Below are positions 53,253 to 64,000 of a stretch of 64,000 nt of DNA, piece after piece. Numbering within the stretch: the first letter of the stretch is position 1; every line of letters begins with the position of its first letter. The position numbers and the translations under genes are program-made. Under the pieces are notes generated by a model, which had not been told where the DNA came from, made no database searches, and saw only the letters and a list, made by a program, of their open reading frames with translations. The stretch is from positions 1,674,001-1,738,000 of the forward strand of contig CP138906.1 of assembly GCA_033977085.1 (NCBI GenBank), given 5' to 3'. Source of the DNA: Apirhabdus apintestini (GTDB lineage Bacteria; Pseudomonadota; Gammaproteobacteria; Enterobacterales; Enterobacteriaceae).

Positions 53253-54001
53253 TCAGACATCACGCTGAACGGTAAGGCCAGCCCAGCTCTGACTCACAGG
53301 CATCATTTCCAGCGTATTGATATTGACATGTGCCGGCAGAGTAGCGACCCACCAGACGGCTTCACACACATCCTGTGGTGTTAACGCATTCGCCTTGTGA
53401 TAGGTTTGCTGTACTTTTTCCTCATCGCCCTTAAAACGCACCGCTGAGAATTCGGTACCACCGACCAGGCCGGGTTCAATATCGGTAATGCGGATGGCGG
53501 TACCCTGTAAATCAGTACGTAAATTAAGGCTAAACTGCCGCACGAATGCTTTGGTTGCGCCATAAACATTGGCTCCTGCGTAAGGCCGACTCCCTGCGGT
53601 CGAACCCATATTAATAATATGCCCACGATTACGCTCGACCATACCCGGCAAAATAGCGCGCGTCATCCAGACGAGGCCTTTATTATTGGTATCAATCATG
53701 GTTTCCCAGTCATCGACGTTGGCCTGGTGTGCCGGTGCAAGCCCCAAAGCCAGTCCTGCATTGTTGACCAGAATATCGATATCTTTCCAGGCAGCGGGTA
53801 ATGTCGACAGAGCATCATCAATAGCGGCCCGATTACGTACATCCAGCGGCAGAGGAAACAGACTGTTTCCTAATTGATCTTTAGCATCTGTAATTTTTCT
53901 TCACGCCGCCCGGCGGCGATGACCCGATGCCCACTCTCCACAAAACGACGGGCAATACTCTCGCCAAAACCGGAAGTTGCGCCGGTAACCAATACAATCA
54001 T
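53253..54001 (-). pseudogene. ydfG: YdfG, NADP-dependent 3-hydroxy acid dehydrogenase (one frameshift)
   Basis: Short-chain dehydrogenase acting on serine, allo-threonine and malonic semialdehyde in E. coli. Cofactor motif TGATSGFGESIA at residues 7-18; NNAGLALG; catalytic YGATK in ANVYGATKAFVRQF. An A run near 53876 (AAA, needs AAAA) breaks it at LQMLKDQLG. The corrected length is 249 residues (248 in E. coli). It is followed 83 bp on by ydfH on the same strand and is divergent from dcp. Confidence 0.93.
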
Positions 54002-54167
54002 GGCTGTGTTCCTTAAAAGGGTTTTATCGTGGCGATACCTTAACATGCAAGCCCGGGCAGGAGCGATGAGTTAGACCACAGGATGAGAACGGCGCAATCG
54101 ACAATATAGCTTTTAGCGTAAGCTATGACACACTTGAACGCATACGCGTTGAACAGCAGAGGAAATA

Positions 54168-56210
54168 ATGAGCGCTGATAACCCCTTTTTCCAGACAAGT
54201 ACGCTGCCTTATGAGGCGCCCCGTTTTGATGACATAGAACTGCGGCATTATCGACCGGCCTTTGATAAGGCTATCCGCCTAAAACGAGAAGAGCTTGCCG
54301 TCATTATCAGTGATGTACGGCCGCCGGATTTCGAGAATACCTGCCTTGCGCTGGAACTTAGTGGACGCATGCTCTCTCGCGTAAGCGCAGTGTTTTATGC
54401 TATGTCGGCCGCGCATACAAACGATACTATTCAAGGGCTGGAGGAGGGCATTTCCGCTGGAGCTGGCCGCGCTGAATGATGATATTTATCTTAATGATGT
54501 GCTGTATGCGCGTCTGCACAGCGTATGGCTACAGCGCGATTACCTGATGATAGATGAGGAATCATTACGTCTGCTGGATATTTATCACCAGCGCTTTGTG
54601 TTAGCAGGTGCCGGGTTAAGTACAGAAAATAAAGAAGCGCTGAGGGCGCTTAATACTAAGGCAGCGCGTCTGATGAGCCGCTTTAATCGTAGCCTTTTGG
54701 TGGCGATGAAAACAGGAGGCATTGCGGTTAATGAGCCTGCAAGTCTTGAGGGGCTTAGTGATATCAGCCGGGCTGCAGCGGCGCAGGCAGCCCGAGATAA
54801 AGGCGAGACAGGCTGGTATTTAACCCTAATGAATACCACGCAGCAGCCCGCATTGCAGGAATTAAGCCATCGTCCAACCCGTGAGCGACTGTTTTACGCC
54901 AGTTTGCAGCGCTGTGAGCGGGCAGATAGTCATGATACGCGCGATATTGTGCTGCAATTGGCACATATCAGAGCACGGCAGGCCGCATTACTGGGATATG
55001 ACTGTTACGCAAGCTGGAGCATCGCCGATCAAATGGCAAAAACGCGTCAGGCCGCACTGGATTTCATGCGAGGAATTGTTCCGGCGGCTACGGCGCGTTT
55101 CAACGCCGAACTGGCTGAGATTCAGGATGCTATCCGTCTTGATGGCTTTAACTTTCAGGCATCAGGTTGGGACTGGCTGTATTACTCGGAGCGGGTACGT
55201 CAGCGTCGCTATGCGCTGGATGAAGCTCAAATCCGGCCCTATTTTGAATTAAATCGCGTTTTGACTGATGGTGTATTTTACTGCGCTGAAGAGTTATACG
55301 GCGTGAGCTTTGTTGAGCGATTTGATTTACCGGTTTATCAGGAAGATGTGCGCGTCTGGGAGGTTTTCGACGAGAACGGATGCGGTATAGCGTTATTTTA
55401 TGGTGACTTTTTGCCCGTGACAGCAAAAGCGGGGGCGCCTGGATGGGGAACTTTATCGAGCAGTCAACGCTCTTTCAGCAGCGCCCTGTGATATATAATG
55501 TGTGCAATTTTGCACCTGTGCCAAAAGGAAAACCAGCGCTATTATCATGGGATGATACTGTCACGCTATTTCATGAGTTTGGGCATGCGCTACACGGTAT
55601 ATTTGCTCGCCAGCGTTATGCATCGCTCTCCGGCACCAATACACCGCGCGATTTCGTCGAATTTCCTTCACAAATTAATGAATATTGGGCCAGTTATCCG
55701 GAGGTATTTACCCATTACGCGCGTCATTATCAGGATGGTTCAGCTATGCCTCAAGCGCTGCGTGAGAAGCTATTTGACGCCGCTTTATTTAATAAAGGCT
55801 ATGACATGACGGAGCTTCTGGCGGCAGCGATACTGGATATGCGTTGGCACAGTCTGTCAGCCGGTGATGTTATCAATGACGTAAATACCTTCGAAAACGC
55901 AGTTCTCTCTGAAGAAGCATTAGCGATAAAAGCCGTGCCTCCACGCTATCGCAGCAGTTATTTTTCCCATATTTGGGGCGGCGGCTACGCTGCCGGATAT
56001 TATGCCTATTTATGGACTCAAATGCTGGCTGACGATGGATTTAAATGGTTTGAAGAGCAGGGAGGGTTAACCCGAGATAACGGCCGACGTTTTCAGGAGG
56101 CGATACTTTCCAAAGGTAACAGCGCTGAGCTTTCAGAGGCTTACAGAAAATGGCGCGGACGCGCGCCGGATATTACGGCAATGCTGCGCAGGCGCGGGTT
56201 AGACCAGTAA
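54168..56210 (+). pseudogene. dcp: Dcp, peptidyl-dipeptidase (M3 metallopeptidase) (two compensating indels)
   Basis: Zinc dipeptidyl carboxypeptidase that removes C-terminal dipeptides. The active-site helix HEFGHALHG is intact near residue 470, followed by the distal Glu region DFVEFPSQINE and YAAGYYAYLWTQMLADDG. The first break near 54449 looks like an extra G (QGLEEAFPLELAAL). The second near 55412 is a T run five instead of six (GDFFARDSKSGGAWMG). The net length is 680 residues, as in E. coli (681). The start follows AGAGGAAATA. Confidence 0.93.
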
Positions 56211-56233
56211 GTGTCGGATTTAAAATTATCAGG

Positions 56234-56262
56234 CGAGCCAGATATCATTATTGTCTGGCTCG
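56234..56262 (+). terminator. hairpin downstream of dcp
   Basis: 9-bp perfect stem (CGAGCCAGA, 11-nt loop, TCTGGCTCG) 23 bp after the dcp stop, followed by TTCATAATTT. Probable terminator for dcp. The ~220 bp from here to dsbG are AT-rich without a gene. Confidence 0.65.
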
Positions 56263-56481
56263 TTCATAATTTGGACTCAACGGCCACGATATTTATCGGG
56301 TTTAAAAGATTAACTTAAGGGCAATACATAAGATGATATTCCATCGCAAATGAAAGTTTAAAAATCACGCTTATATATCTAAGGTTTATTAGCCATTAAA
56401 ATAAGAAATCTCAATTTAGTATTATAGTAGGTACAATTATTTACTAATAGGTGGCGCTATTACGGCGCCTTGTTCCAAAGA

Positions 56482-57250
56482 TTATTCCCCTACCATCCGG
56501 TCAAATTGTTTGTCTTCTGGTAATCCGATGCTTTGCTGTAAGGCGCTATTTTCATCTAAATAATAAATTGCTGGCGTAGCCTTTCCGCCTGGCTCATCCA
56601 TAAGTTGTTGGTGATATTGTAATTGATGATAGATTTTTGCCGGTGTGACCTCGGGGAACGGTGGCCGTTTTTTCCATTACTACGTTCGAAATCTCGCCAC
56701 GCGCTAACGGGGTCGACTGCATTGAGTATCGCAGCCGCGTAGCGGCCACTTTTCGGGCGGATCACGCCAACCAGTATCGTTCTCAGGCGCACCTTTCCAG
56801 TATTTACCAGGGCTGAACCTTTAGCCAGAATTGATGGCAATATGGGCAAAATGGATCTGCAAACACAACCAGCGTGCGCGGGGCATCAGGCTTACCTTCC
56901 TCTATTGCCGGAGTTTGTTGTAGCCGTTGCCACATCCTGCGACCTTCTGGAATATACAATTCCTTCTCAAATAAATTCTCGCTTAGATTTTTCCCTTCTT
57001 CATCATACATATAGCCTGAAATGGCGTGCTTGCCATCAGGGGTAAGATAGATAGTGACGCCCATCCCCTGATATCGTCCCAACCAGCCTTTCATTCCGCC
57101 GGGCGCAGTAAAAGGCTTGAGAATTTCAATTCCTTGTTCCTGAATACGCTTTATTGGAGCAGGCAGCGCAGTTTCGGCAAATGCAGGAAAAGCCAGCCAC
57201 GTGCAGCATAGGGCGACGGTAAGGTTTGTTGTATGCACAGCCATGCGCAT
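56482..57250 (-). pseudogene. dsbG: DsbG-like periplasmic thiol:disulfide isomerase (two frameshifts)
   Basis: Signal peptide ending AFPAFA, N-terminal dimerisation domain (GGMKGWLGRYQGMGVTIYL) and thioredoxin-fold active site FADPFCPYCHQFW (CPYC pair). Breaks lie near 56812 (GG needs GGG: QPWVNTGKVRL) and near 56672 (A run 6, needs 7). The C-terminus, read from the DNA, is GGKATPAIYYLDENSALQQS and on to a stop at 56482. The corrected length is 256 residues (E. coli 248). The start at 57250 follows GGAGGAAA. E. coli dsbG lies elsewhere, beside ahpC. Confidence 0.88.
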
Positions 57251-57535
57251 TTTATTTTCCTCCAGACTGTTGACGGCTACTTTTTTGCTACGGAAGAGTA
57301 TGACGTGCAATGTATAAATTATCATGGGGTCCGTCTGGAAAACGGAAAATATCTGACGCTAAGCCTGTTTTTTGGTTCGATATGACGGGCAGCTATAGCT
57401 ATGAGCGAAGCTCGGCTGTTTGGTCTTCAAATCATTTGCCTTCTTTTACTGAAAAATAGCACTCATCCACTTTCCTGCGAGGGGCGGGGAGATGTTAAGA
57501 TGTGTCTCCCTGAATCTCCCGTTGCGGGGATTTGT
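57251..57535. other. region between dsbG and IS copy 3
   Basis: 285 bp upstream of dsbG. With the IS removed it would be the divergent control region between dsbG and the LOG gene. No gene recognised. Confidence 0.45.
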
Positions 57536-57621
57536 TGTTACCAACGGTGCAAAACTGATCCACCCCAGCGGTTGAAAACTGATCCAGGGGTTAATCTGCT
57601 CCTCTGAATACAGGGGAGCTT

Positions 57622-58639
<1,018 letters not shown>

Positions 58640-58643
<4 letters not shown>

Positions 58644-59423
58644 TGGTCGAACTACAACATCAACGGCTGATGGTGCTTGCTGAACAGCTCCAACTGGACA
58701 GCCTTATCGGCGCGGCGCCGGCACTGTCGCAACAGGCAGTGGATCAGGAATGGAGCTATATGGACTTCCTGGAGCACCTGCTACATGAGGAGAAACTGGC
58801 CCGGCATCAGCGTAAACAGGCGATGTACACGCGGATGGCAGCCTTCCCGGCGGTGAAGACGTTCGAGGAATACGACTTCACCTTCGCCACCGGCGCACCT
58901 CAGAAGCAAATCCAGTCGCTGCGTTCCCTGAGCTTCATCGAACGTAACGAAAACATCGTGTTGCTGGGCCCCTCGGGCGTGGGGAAAACACATCTGGCGA
59001 TAGCCATGGGCTACGAGGCAGTACGGGCGGGCATCAAGGTTCGCTTCACAACAGCAGCGGACCTGCTGTTACAGCTCGTCGACTTCCCAGCGTCAGGGGC
59101 GTTACAAAACGACACTCAATCGCGGTGTCATGGCCCCCAAACTGCTCATCATCGACGAAATAGGCTATCTGCCGTTCAGCCAGGAAGAGGCAAAGCTGTT
59201 CTTCCAGGTCATTGCCAAACGTTACGAAAAGAGCGCGATGATCCTGACCTCTAACCTGCCGTTCGGGCAGTGGGACCAGACGTTCGCGGGTGATGCAGCC
59301 CTGACATCGGCAATGCTGGACCGGATCTTACATCACTCACACGTAGTCCAGATAAAAGGAGAGAGCTATCGACTGAAGCAGAAACGAAAGGCCGGGGTTA
59401 TAGCGGAAGCTAATCCTGAGTAA
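58640..59423 (+). pseudogene. istB: IstB-like ATPase of IS copy 3 (one frameshift)
   Basis: The N-terminus is intact (MMVELQHQRLMVLAEQLQLD) through the P-loop SGVGKTH. An extra base near 59077 (CTCGTCGAC, against CTGTCGAC in copy 2) breaks the frame, and the last 97 residues are open from 59130. Corrected length 260 residues. Confidence 0.92.
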
Positions 59424-59516
59424 GCAAGGTGGATCAATATTAGACCGTTGGTGGTGACGGTAAGTGGATCACTTTTTACCCGTTGTTGACATTTGTTCAT
59501 TTTTTGAGGAGAAAAT

Positions 59517-60104
59517 ATGCATACCGTGGGCGTATTCTGTGGTTCTTCTGAAGGCTGTACACCAGCGTACATGGAGGCTGCTCGCCATGTTGGTAGATGT
59601 TTAGCTGAACAGAATATAAATATCGTTTATGGTGGCGGGCGCGTTGGTTTAATGGGGGCGATAGCCGACTCAGCTCTCGCATATGGTGGTCATGTAACGG
59701 GTGTTATTCCAAAATCCTTGTTGGAACGTGAAATTGCCCACACCGGGTTGTCCGAGCTTGCAGGTGGTGGATAATATGCACCAGAGAAAATCTGTGATGG
59801 CAGAATTAGCATCCTGTTTTATCGCATTACCCGGTGGTGCAGGAACCGCTGAAGAGATATTTGAACAGTGGACCTGGGGCCAATTAGGAATACATGATAA
59901 ACCCTGTGCGTTTCTGAACGTTAATCACTTTTACAATCCTCTAAGAGTGATGGTACATCAGATGGTAAGTGAAGGTTTTATGAAACAGGATTATGCCGAT
60001 ATGCTTCTTTTTCTGAGAATTTGCACGATATTATCGAGTTTTTTAAAACCTATATACCACCTGTTTCAAAATGGACAACGTGGAACGGAAATCGCCATGC
60101 TTGA
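59517..60104 (+). pseudogene. LOG-family (YvdD/Lonely guy) nucleoside-5'-monophosphate phosphoribohydrolase (two indels)
   Basis: Rossmann-fold enzyme that cleaves ribose-5-P from nucleotides or cytokinin precursors. It opens VGVFCGSS and has YGGGRVGLMGAIAD and the catalytic signature PGGAGTAEEIFEQWTWGQLG. An extra base near 59759 (SEL|QVVDNMHQRK) and a T run near 60010 (five, needs six) shift the frame. The corrected C-terminus is SENLHDIIEFFKTYIPPVSK then WTTWNGNRHA, with a stop at 60104. The restored length is 195 residues. It overlaps the next gene by 8 bp. An IS lies 25 bp upstream. Confidence 0.85.
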
Positions 60105-60510
60105 GCAAAAAACGATTCATATTGCTGCTGCGGTCATGATGGATGACAAAGGGCGATTGCTTCTGGTCAGGAAGAGGGGCACCGTGTATTTTATGCAACC
60201 CGGCGGGAAAATTGAGCCAGGAGAAGATGCTCGCTCAGCACTGATTCGGGAACTCAGGGAAGAGCTTAATCTTGAACTATCACAAGAAGAGCTTACCCCG
60301 CTTGGCGAATTCACAGATAGCGCTGCTAACGAACCCGGATATCTGCTTCATGCCTGCATGTTCAGCATGGAAAGGCGCATTCAGGATGTGAAGCCTGCTG
60401 CTGAAATTGAGGAAATTCTCTGGCTATCTCCTTCCAATATCTCATCCAATCAGCTGGCACCGCTAACATTAAACAAAATTGTCCCACACGTATGGCCATC
60501 GATACCGTAG
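60097..60510 (+). CDS. NUDIX hydrolase
   Basis: Intact 137-residue protein. The Nudix box spans residues 37-59 (GKIEPGE, then RELREEL; the usual Gly after REUXEE is Asn in LNLEL). Such enzymes hydrolyse nucleoside diphosphates linked to another group, dNTPs or capped metabolites. The start at 60097 lies inside the end of the LOG gene, suggesting coupled translation and a joint role in nucleotide housekeeping. I do not recognise a named orthologue. Confidence 0.85.
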   Translation: MLEQKTIHIAAAVMMDDKGRLLLVRKRGTVYFMQPGGKIEPGEDARSALIRELREELNLELSQEELTPLGEFTDSAANEPGYLLHACMFSMERRIQDVKPAAEIEEILWLSPSNISSNQLAPLTLNKIVPHVWPSIP

Positions 60511-60645
60511 GCAATCTGTTGCCCGGTTTTATATAGCCACCGCTACCATCATTTAGAAGGTGGCTATGATGATAAGAGTCCCTTACCAATGACCCCTACC
60601 TTCCGCTATTGGCACATAGCAGACCGTCCGGCTGGGAACTCAGGG

Positions 60646-60801
60646 TCATTGCTGTCCTGCCTTTACTGCCTGCCTGATGGTATTAAATTCCCGCGCGATG
60701 GCGTTGATACCGATCCCGGCGTTAATCCGTGCAATCACCGTAGTTTTCTGTTGTTCATTCAGTACTGAAGGGCGTTCTTCTGGCGCGAATGTGTTTTTTG
60801 A
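60646..60801 (-). pseudogene. C-terminal fragment of a serine recombinase (Tn3-type resolvase)
   Basis: The minus strand reads RPSVLNEQQKTTVIARINAG followed by INAIAREFNTIRQAVKAG and a stop. This is the helix-turn-helix end of a Tn3-family resolvase, with the usual MR/LRV before VKAG shortened. The catalytic N-terminal domain is missing. It is divergent from the tnpA remnant, as in Tn3-family transposons. Confidence 0.6.
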
Positions 60802-60929
60802 GTGAACATAACCTCGCGCTTATTAATAAACACCGCAGTCTCGAAAACCGTTAAGTCTTTGTTGTTTTCTGATATTTACGAGGGCCGGGGTTTCCTCCCG
60901 ACAAGAATGCGTCCCCTCACGATGGGGGT

Positions 60930-61707
60930 GTTTCCCGGCTTGCGGCTCATTTGAAACTTCAGCCTGATTTGTGGGCCGAGTATGCATCAAGAAAGGTTAC
61001 CCGCTGGGGATATCTGGCTGAACTCTATCGCCACCTGAAATTATCCCTTTCAGCCAGGGCTGTAAAAACCTGCATTCGCCATCTTTATCCCCGCGCCATG
61101 CGGACAGACAGCGTTTTTTACTTGCCGAAGAAACGCTCTCCTGGCTACACAATAAATGTCATCGATGACATCGAGTGAACTCTGGCCGAAGTAACTACTA
61201 CGCTGGCAGGCTGACCGCGCAGCTTGAACCGGAACATAGTCTCACGATCCATCACAGCGCCGATGTGTACAGGCGGGGCTGAATAAAGGTGAAGCCCGCA
61301 ATGCCCTTGCGCGAGCGGCCTTTATGCACCGGCTGGGTGAAACCAGAGATCGTGGACTGGAGAATTAGAGCTATCGTGCCAGCGGACTAATGTTGCTATC
61401 TACGGCAATATCACTGTGGAATACGGTATATATAGAAAAAGCCATAGATTCCCTGAGACGAAGAGGGATCCCGATTAATGAGCAACTGATTTCTCATCTG
61501 TCGCCGCTGGGATGGAAAAATATTAACCTGAGCGGAGATTACATCTGGCGAACTAATCTTAAGCTGCGGCAGGGGAAATACCGCCCGTTACGCTCAGTGG
61601 ATAGTGAGCCGCGCAAAAACAGGCTTAGTGTAGGATATTTTCCGTTTCCAGGCGCCCCTTATCATGCAGAAACAGTAGCGACAGAGCTTTTATATCGATG
61701 GCTATAA
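60930..61707 (+). pseudogene. Tn3-family transposase (TnpA) remnant
   Basis: Three scraps of a normally ~1000-residue transposase in order. An N-terminal piece (HLKLQPDLWAEYASRKVTRW, near 60945-61170). A short piece near 61280 (GEARNALARAAFMHRLGETR). The C-terminal end (SLWNTVYIEKAIDSLRRRGI then HLSPLGWKNINLSGDYIWR and GKYRPLR, 61390-61605). The large catalytic middle is deleted. No terminal inverted repeats were recognised. Confidence 0.75.
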
Positions 61708-62442
61708 TAACGATACCGGTGGTCGTAAAGGAAATAATCTTATTGGATAAAATATTATTGATTGTCAGTCGCTATTTATTGAAATTGTATTGATATCTCA
61801 AAGGCAATTTCGGCTGTAATTTTCACGCTATCGCGGCGCGGGGAAAGTCACTTTATATCGTTAAATATGTGCGAATCGATTATGGTCAGAATGATAATTG
61901 CGCGTACCGCGTTACCTTTTAATAACAGCTTTTGGAGAAAAACGCTCGTCAAGCGATATTTTTTGTAAGCCTAATATTGGCCAGTTTATTTACATTTGTG
62001 CCTTTTCGCTTATCCCTTGTTATTTCGGGGCTCCAGCGTTGGACTGTGCGTTTTATTTAGCGAAAAACGCCCGACATTTAGAGAGAATTTTCGGCTGAAT
62101 TTACACCAATTTAGCCTACGAAATGAGGGCTTTCGGTTGACGCGGCGTGAAAAATCAGGCTTTATGTAAATAATTGTGTGATCATAATCACGCATCCCGA
62201 CAGTGAGAAATACCTATTTATCTGTCCAGGATGAGGTGAACAAAAGCGTATAGCAGACGGATTGGTATTTTAAAATCTGCTACGCTTAGGCAGGAGAAGT
62301 AAGCGTTCGATCCCTCCAGCGTTAAGCGGGTGGAGAATAAAAAGGTAGGAATCGCATCTTTCGTTGCTGGTATCACATTAGGCTACGTACGATTCCGCTT
62401 TTGACAGGATCACTCGGATGAGTGCGACAACAGAGGATGAAC
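61708..62442. other. long non-coding region upstream of proP
   Basis: 735 bp between the transposon remnant and proP. The right third resembles the proP control region, with a CRP-type site. A 66-codon frame at 61898-62098 has no similarity I recognise and no ribosome site. The left part is AT-rich and otherwise empty. Confidence 0.5.
62177..62192. promoter_or_regulatory. CRP-type binding site upstream of proP
   Basis: TGTGATCATAATCACG is a TGTGA-N6-TCACG palindrome, one base from the CRP consensus. It lies 250 bp before the proP start. E. coli proP has a CRP site at its osmoregulated P1 promoter, which fits. Confidence 0.75.
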
Positions 62443-63948
62443 ATGAAGTTAAGAAGGAAAAAGGTTAAACCCATCACCCTGAGTGATGTAACCATCATTG
62501 ATGATGCAAAATTACGTAAAGCTATAACCGGCGCGTCGCTGGGTAACGCCATGGAGTGGTTTGATTTCGGCGTTTATGGCTTTGTTGCCTATGCATTGGG
62601 TAAAGTATTTTTCCCGGAGCCGATCCCGGTGTGCAAATGATAGCGGCACTGGCGACATTTTCAGTACCGTTTCTCATACGCCCATTAGGCGGCCTGTTTT
62701 TTGGCATGCTCGGCGATAAGTATGGGCGCCAACGAATTTTAGTTGTCACTATTATTATTATGTCGATCAGTACATTTTGTATTGGTCTGATCCCATCATT
62801 TGCCAGTATAGGTATTTGGGCACCCGTATTACTTTTGCTGTGTAAAATGGCGCAAGGGTTCTCCGTGGGCGGGGAATATACGGGGGCATCTATCTTCGTT
62901 GCTGAATTCTCCCCGGATCGGAAACGTGGATTCATGGGAAGCTGGCTCGACTTTGGCTCTATTGCTGGTTTTGTATTTGGTGCCGGCGTCGTCGTCTTAA
63001 TCTCAACCATTGTTGGTGAAGAAAACTTTATGGCATGGGGCTGGCGCCTGCCTTTCTTCCTCGCATTACCGTTGGGTATTATTGGTCTTTATTTACGTCG
63101 TGCGCTGGAAGAGACCCCTGCATTTCAACAACACGTTGATAAGCTGGAGCAGGGCGATCGTGAAGGTTTGCAGGATGGTCCTAAGGTTTCGTTTAAAGAT
63201 ATTGCCACTAAACACTGGCGTAGCTTGCTGACCTGTATTGGCCTGGTTATCACAACTAACGTCACCTACTATATTCTGCTGACATATATGCCGAGTTATT
63301 TATCCCATAACCTGCATTATTCAGAAGATCACGGCGTGCTTATTATTATCGCCATTATGATAGGGATGCTATTTGTTCAGCCGGTAATGGGACTATTAAG
63401 CGATCGCTTTGGCCGTCGTCCGTTTGTGATTTGCGGTAGCACTGCGTTAATTTTACTTGCTGTACCAGCGTTTATGCTAATCAACAGCGGTGTAACTGGG
63501 TTAATTTTTGCTGGATTACTCATGCTGGCAGTAATTTTAAACTCTTTTACAGGCGTGATGGCATCGTCTTTGCCAGCAATGTTCCCAACTCATATTCGCT
63601 ATAGCGCACTGGCTAGCGCGTTTAATATCTCTGTACTCGTTGCCGGTTTAACGCCGACTATCGCCGCATGGCTGGTAGAATCCACGGAAAACCTGATGAT
63701 GCCTGGTTATTACCTTATGGTGATGGGCGTGATTGGATTAATCACGGGTATTTGCATGAAAGAAACCGCGAATAAGCCATTGAAGGGCGCAACGCCTGCG
63801 GCCTCTGATATTAATGAAGCGCGTGAAATTTTGCGCGAACATCATGATAATATCGAGCATAAAATCGATGACCTTGATCGCGAAATCGCCGAGTCTGGAA
63901 GAAAAACGTACGCTTCTGGTTCAGCAACATCCGCGTATTAATGAATAA
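62443..63948 (+). pseudogene. proP: ProP, osmosensing proline/glycine betaine:H+ symporter (two compensating indels)
   Basis: MFS osmosensor and compatible-solute importer. N-terminus KVKPITLSDVTIIDDAKLRK; 12 segments; loop GDKYGRQRILVV; C-terminal cytoplasmic coiled coil (EHHDNIEHKIDDLDREIAEL) that tunes osmotic response. A GG near 62615 should be GGG (FFPGADPGVQM). Near 63893 an extra T breaks the coiled-coil end, which should read EEKRTLLVQQHPRINE to a stop at 63948. The net length is 501 residues (E. coli 500). The ATG at 62443 follows AGAGG. E. coli proP lies elsewhere, beside basSR. Confidence 0.93.
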
Positions 63949-63963
63949 CGACTAGCGTTCTCA

Positions 63964-64000
63964 AGCGCCCCCGCTAACCAGCAGGGGCGCTAAATTTTTT
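63964..64000 (+). terminator. terminator after proP
   Basis: A G/C-rich stem (AGCGCCCC...GGGGCGCT, extended by GCT/AGC with one unpaired base per side) 16 bp after the proP stop, followed by TAAATTTTTT at the window edge. A strong intrinsic terminator. Confidence 0.9.

Noticed and set aside
61898..62098. 66-codon frame upstream of proP
   Set aside because: No ribosome site, no recognisable similarity, and a location within an AT-rich control region.

Overview
This window is chromosomal DNA from a member of the Enterobacteriaceae. Nearly every gene is close to an Escherichia or Salmonella chromosomal gene of the replication-terminus half (malI-malX-malY, manA, fumA-fumC, tus with a Ter site, folM, ydgI, ydgH, pntAB, uspE-fnr-ogt, smrA, mdtJI, ydgD, ynfM-ynfL-mlc-bioD2, dmsD-ynfE-ynfD-speG-ynfB, rspAB, ydfJIHG, dcp, proP). 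It is not E. coli K-12. pntAB sits directly beside uspE-fnr, a Salmonella-type osmVWXY system lies between bioD2 and dmsD, and rspAB-ydfJ-ydfI form one unbroken block. I cannot fix the genus from sequence alone.

Layout. 0.2-7.1 kb: maltose-regulon-like malY/malX under MalI, ydgA and manA. 7.5-11.6 kb: fumA, fumC and tus, with a Ter site at the tus start. 12.0-14.7 kb: folM cut by an IS100-like IS21-family element. 14.7-23.4 kb: ydgI, ydgH, pntAB, uspE, fnr and ogt. 23.7-27.0 kb: a small membrane/coiled-coil protein, smrA, an AT-rich glycosyltransferase, an 8-bp tandem repeat and a HAD phosphatase. 27.3-29.0 kb: mdtJI and ydgD. 29.2-31.2 kb: second IS copy. 31.7-37.4 kb: an amino-acid permease, ynfM, ynfL, mlc and bioD2. 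37.8-41.3 kb: the OsmU compatible-solute ABC importer. 41.6-46.3 kb: dmsD, a TAT-exported molybdoenzyme, ynfD, speG and ynfB. 46.7-54.0 kb: a sugar-acid catabolic locus (rspA, rspB, ydfJ, ydfI) with its GntR regulator ydfH, then ydfG. 54.2-57.3 kb: dcp and a dsbG homologue. 57.5-59.5 kb: third IS copy. 59.5-60.5 kb: an overlapping LOG-NUDIX pair. 60.6-61.7 kb: remains of a Tn3-family transposon. 62.2-64 kb: a CRP-type site and proP.

The dominant oddity is that about two thirds of the genes carry one to four single-base frameshifts. Most are a homopolymer one base too short, while the protein on both sides stays excellently conserved. Replacing the missing base gives the lengths I recall for the E. 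coli proteins (FumA 548, PntB 462, SpeG 186, Ogt 171, FolM 240, YdgI 460). I therefore think most of these 'pseudogenes' are consensus errors of a noisy-read assembly, or at most extremely recent mutations, and not old decay. They are labelled pseudogene because that is what this sequence literally encodes. The truly disrupted items are folM (IS insertion) and the Tn3 remnant.

All three IS copies keep perfect 5-bp target duplications, so each is a simple insertion. No CRISPR array, tRNA or rRNA gene or prophage was recognised.
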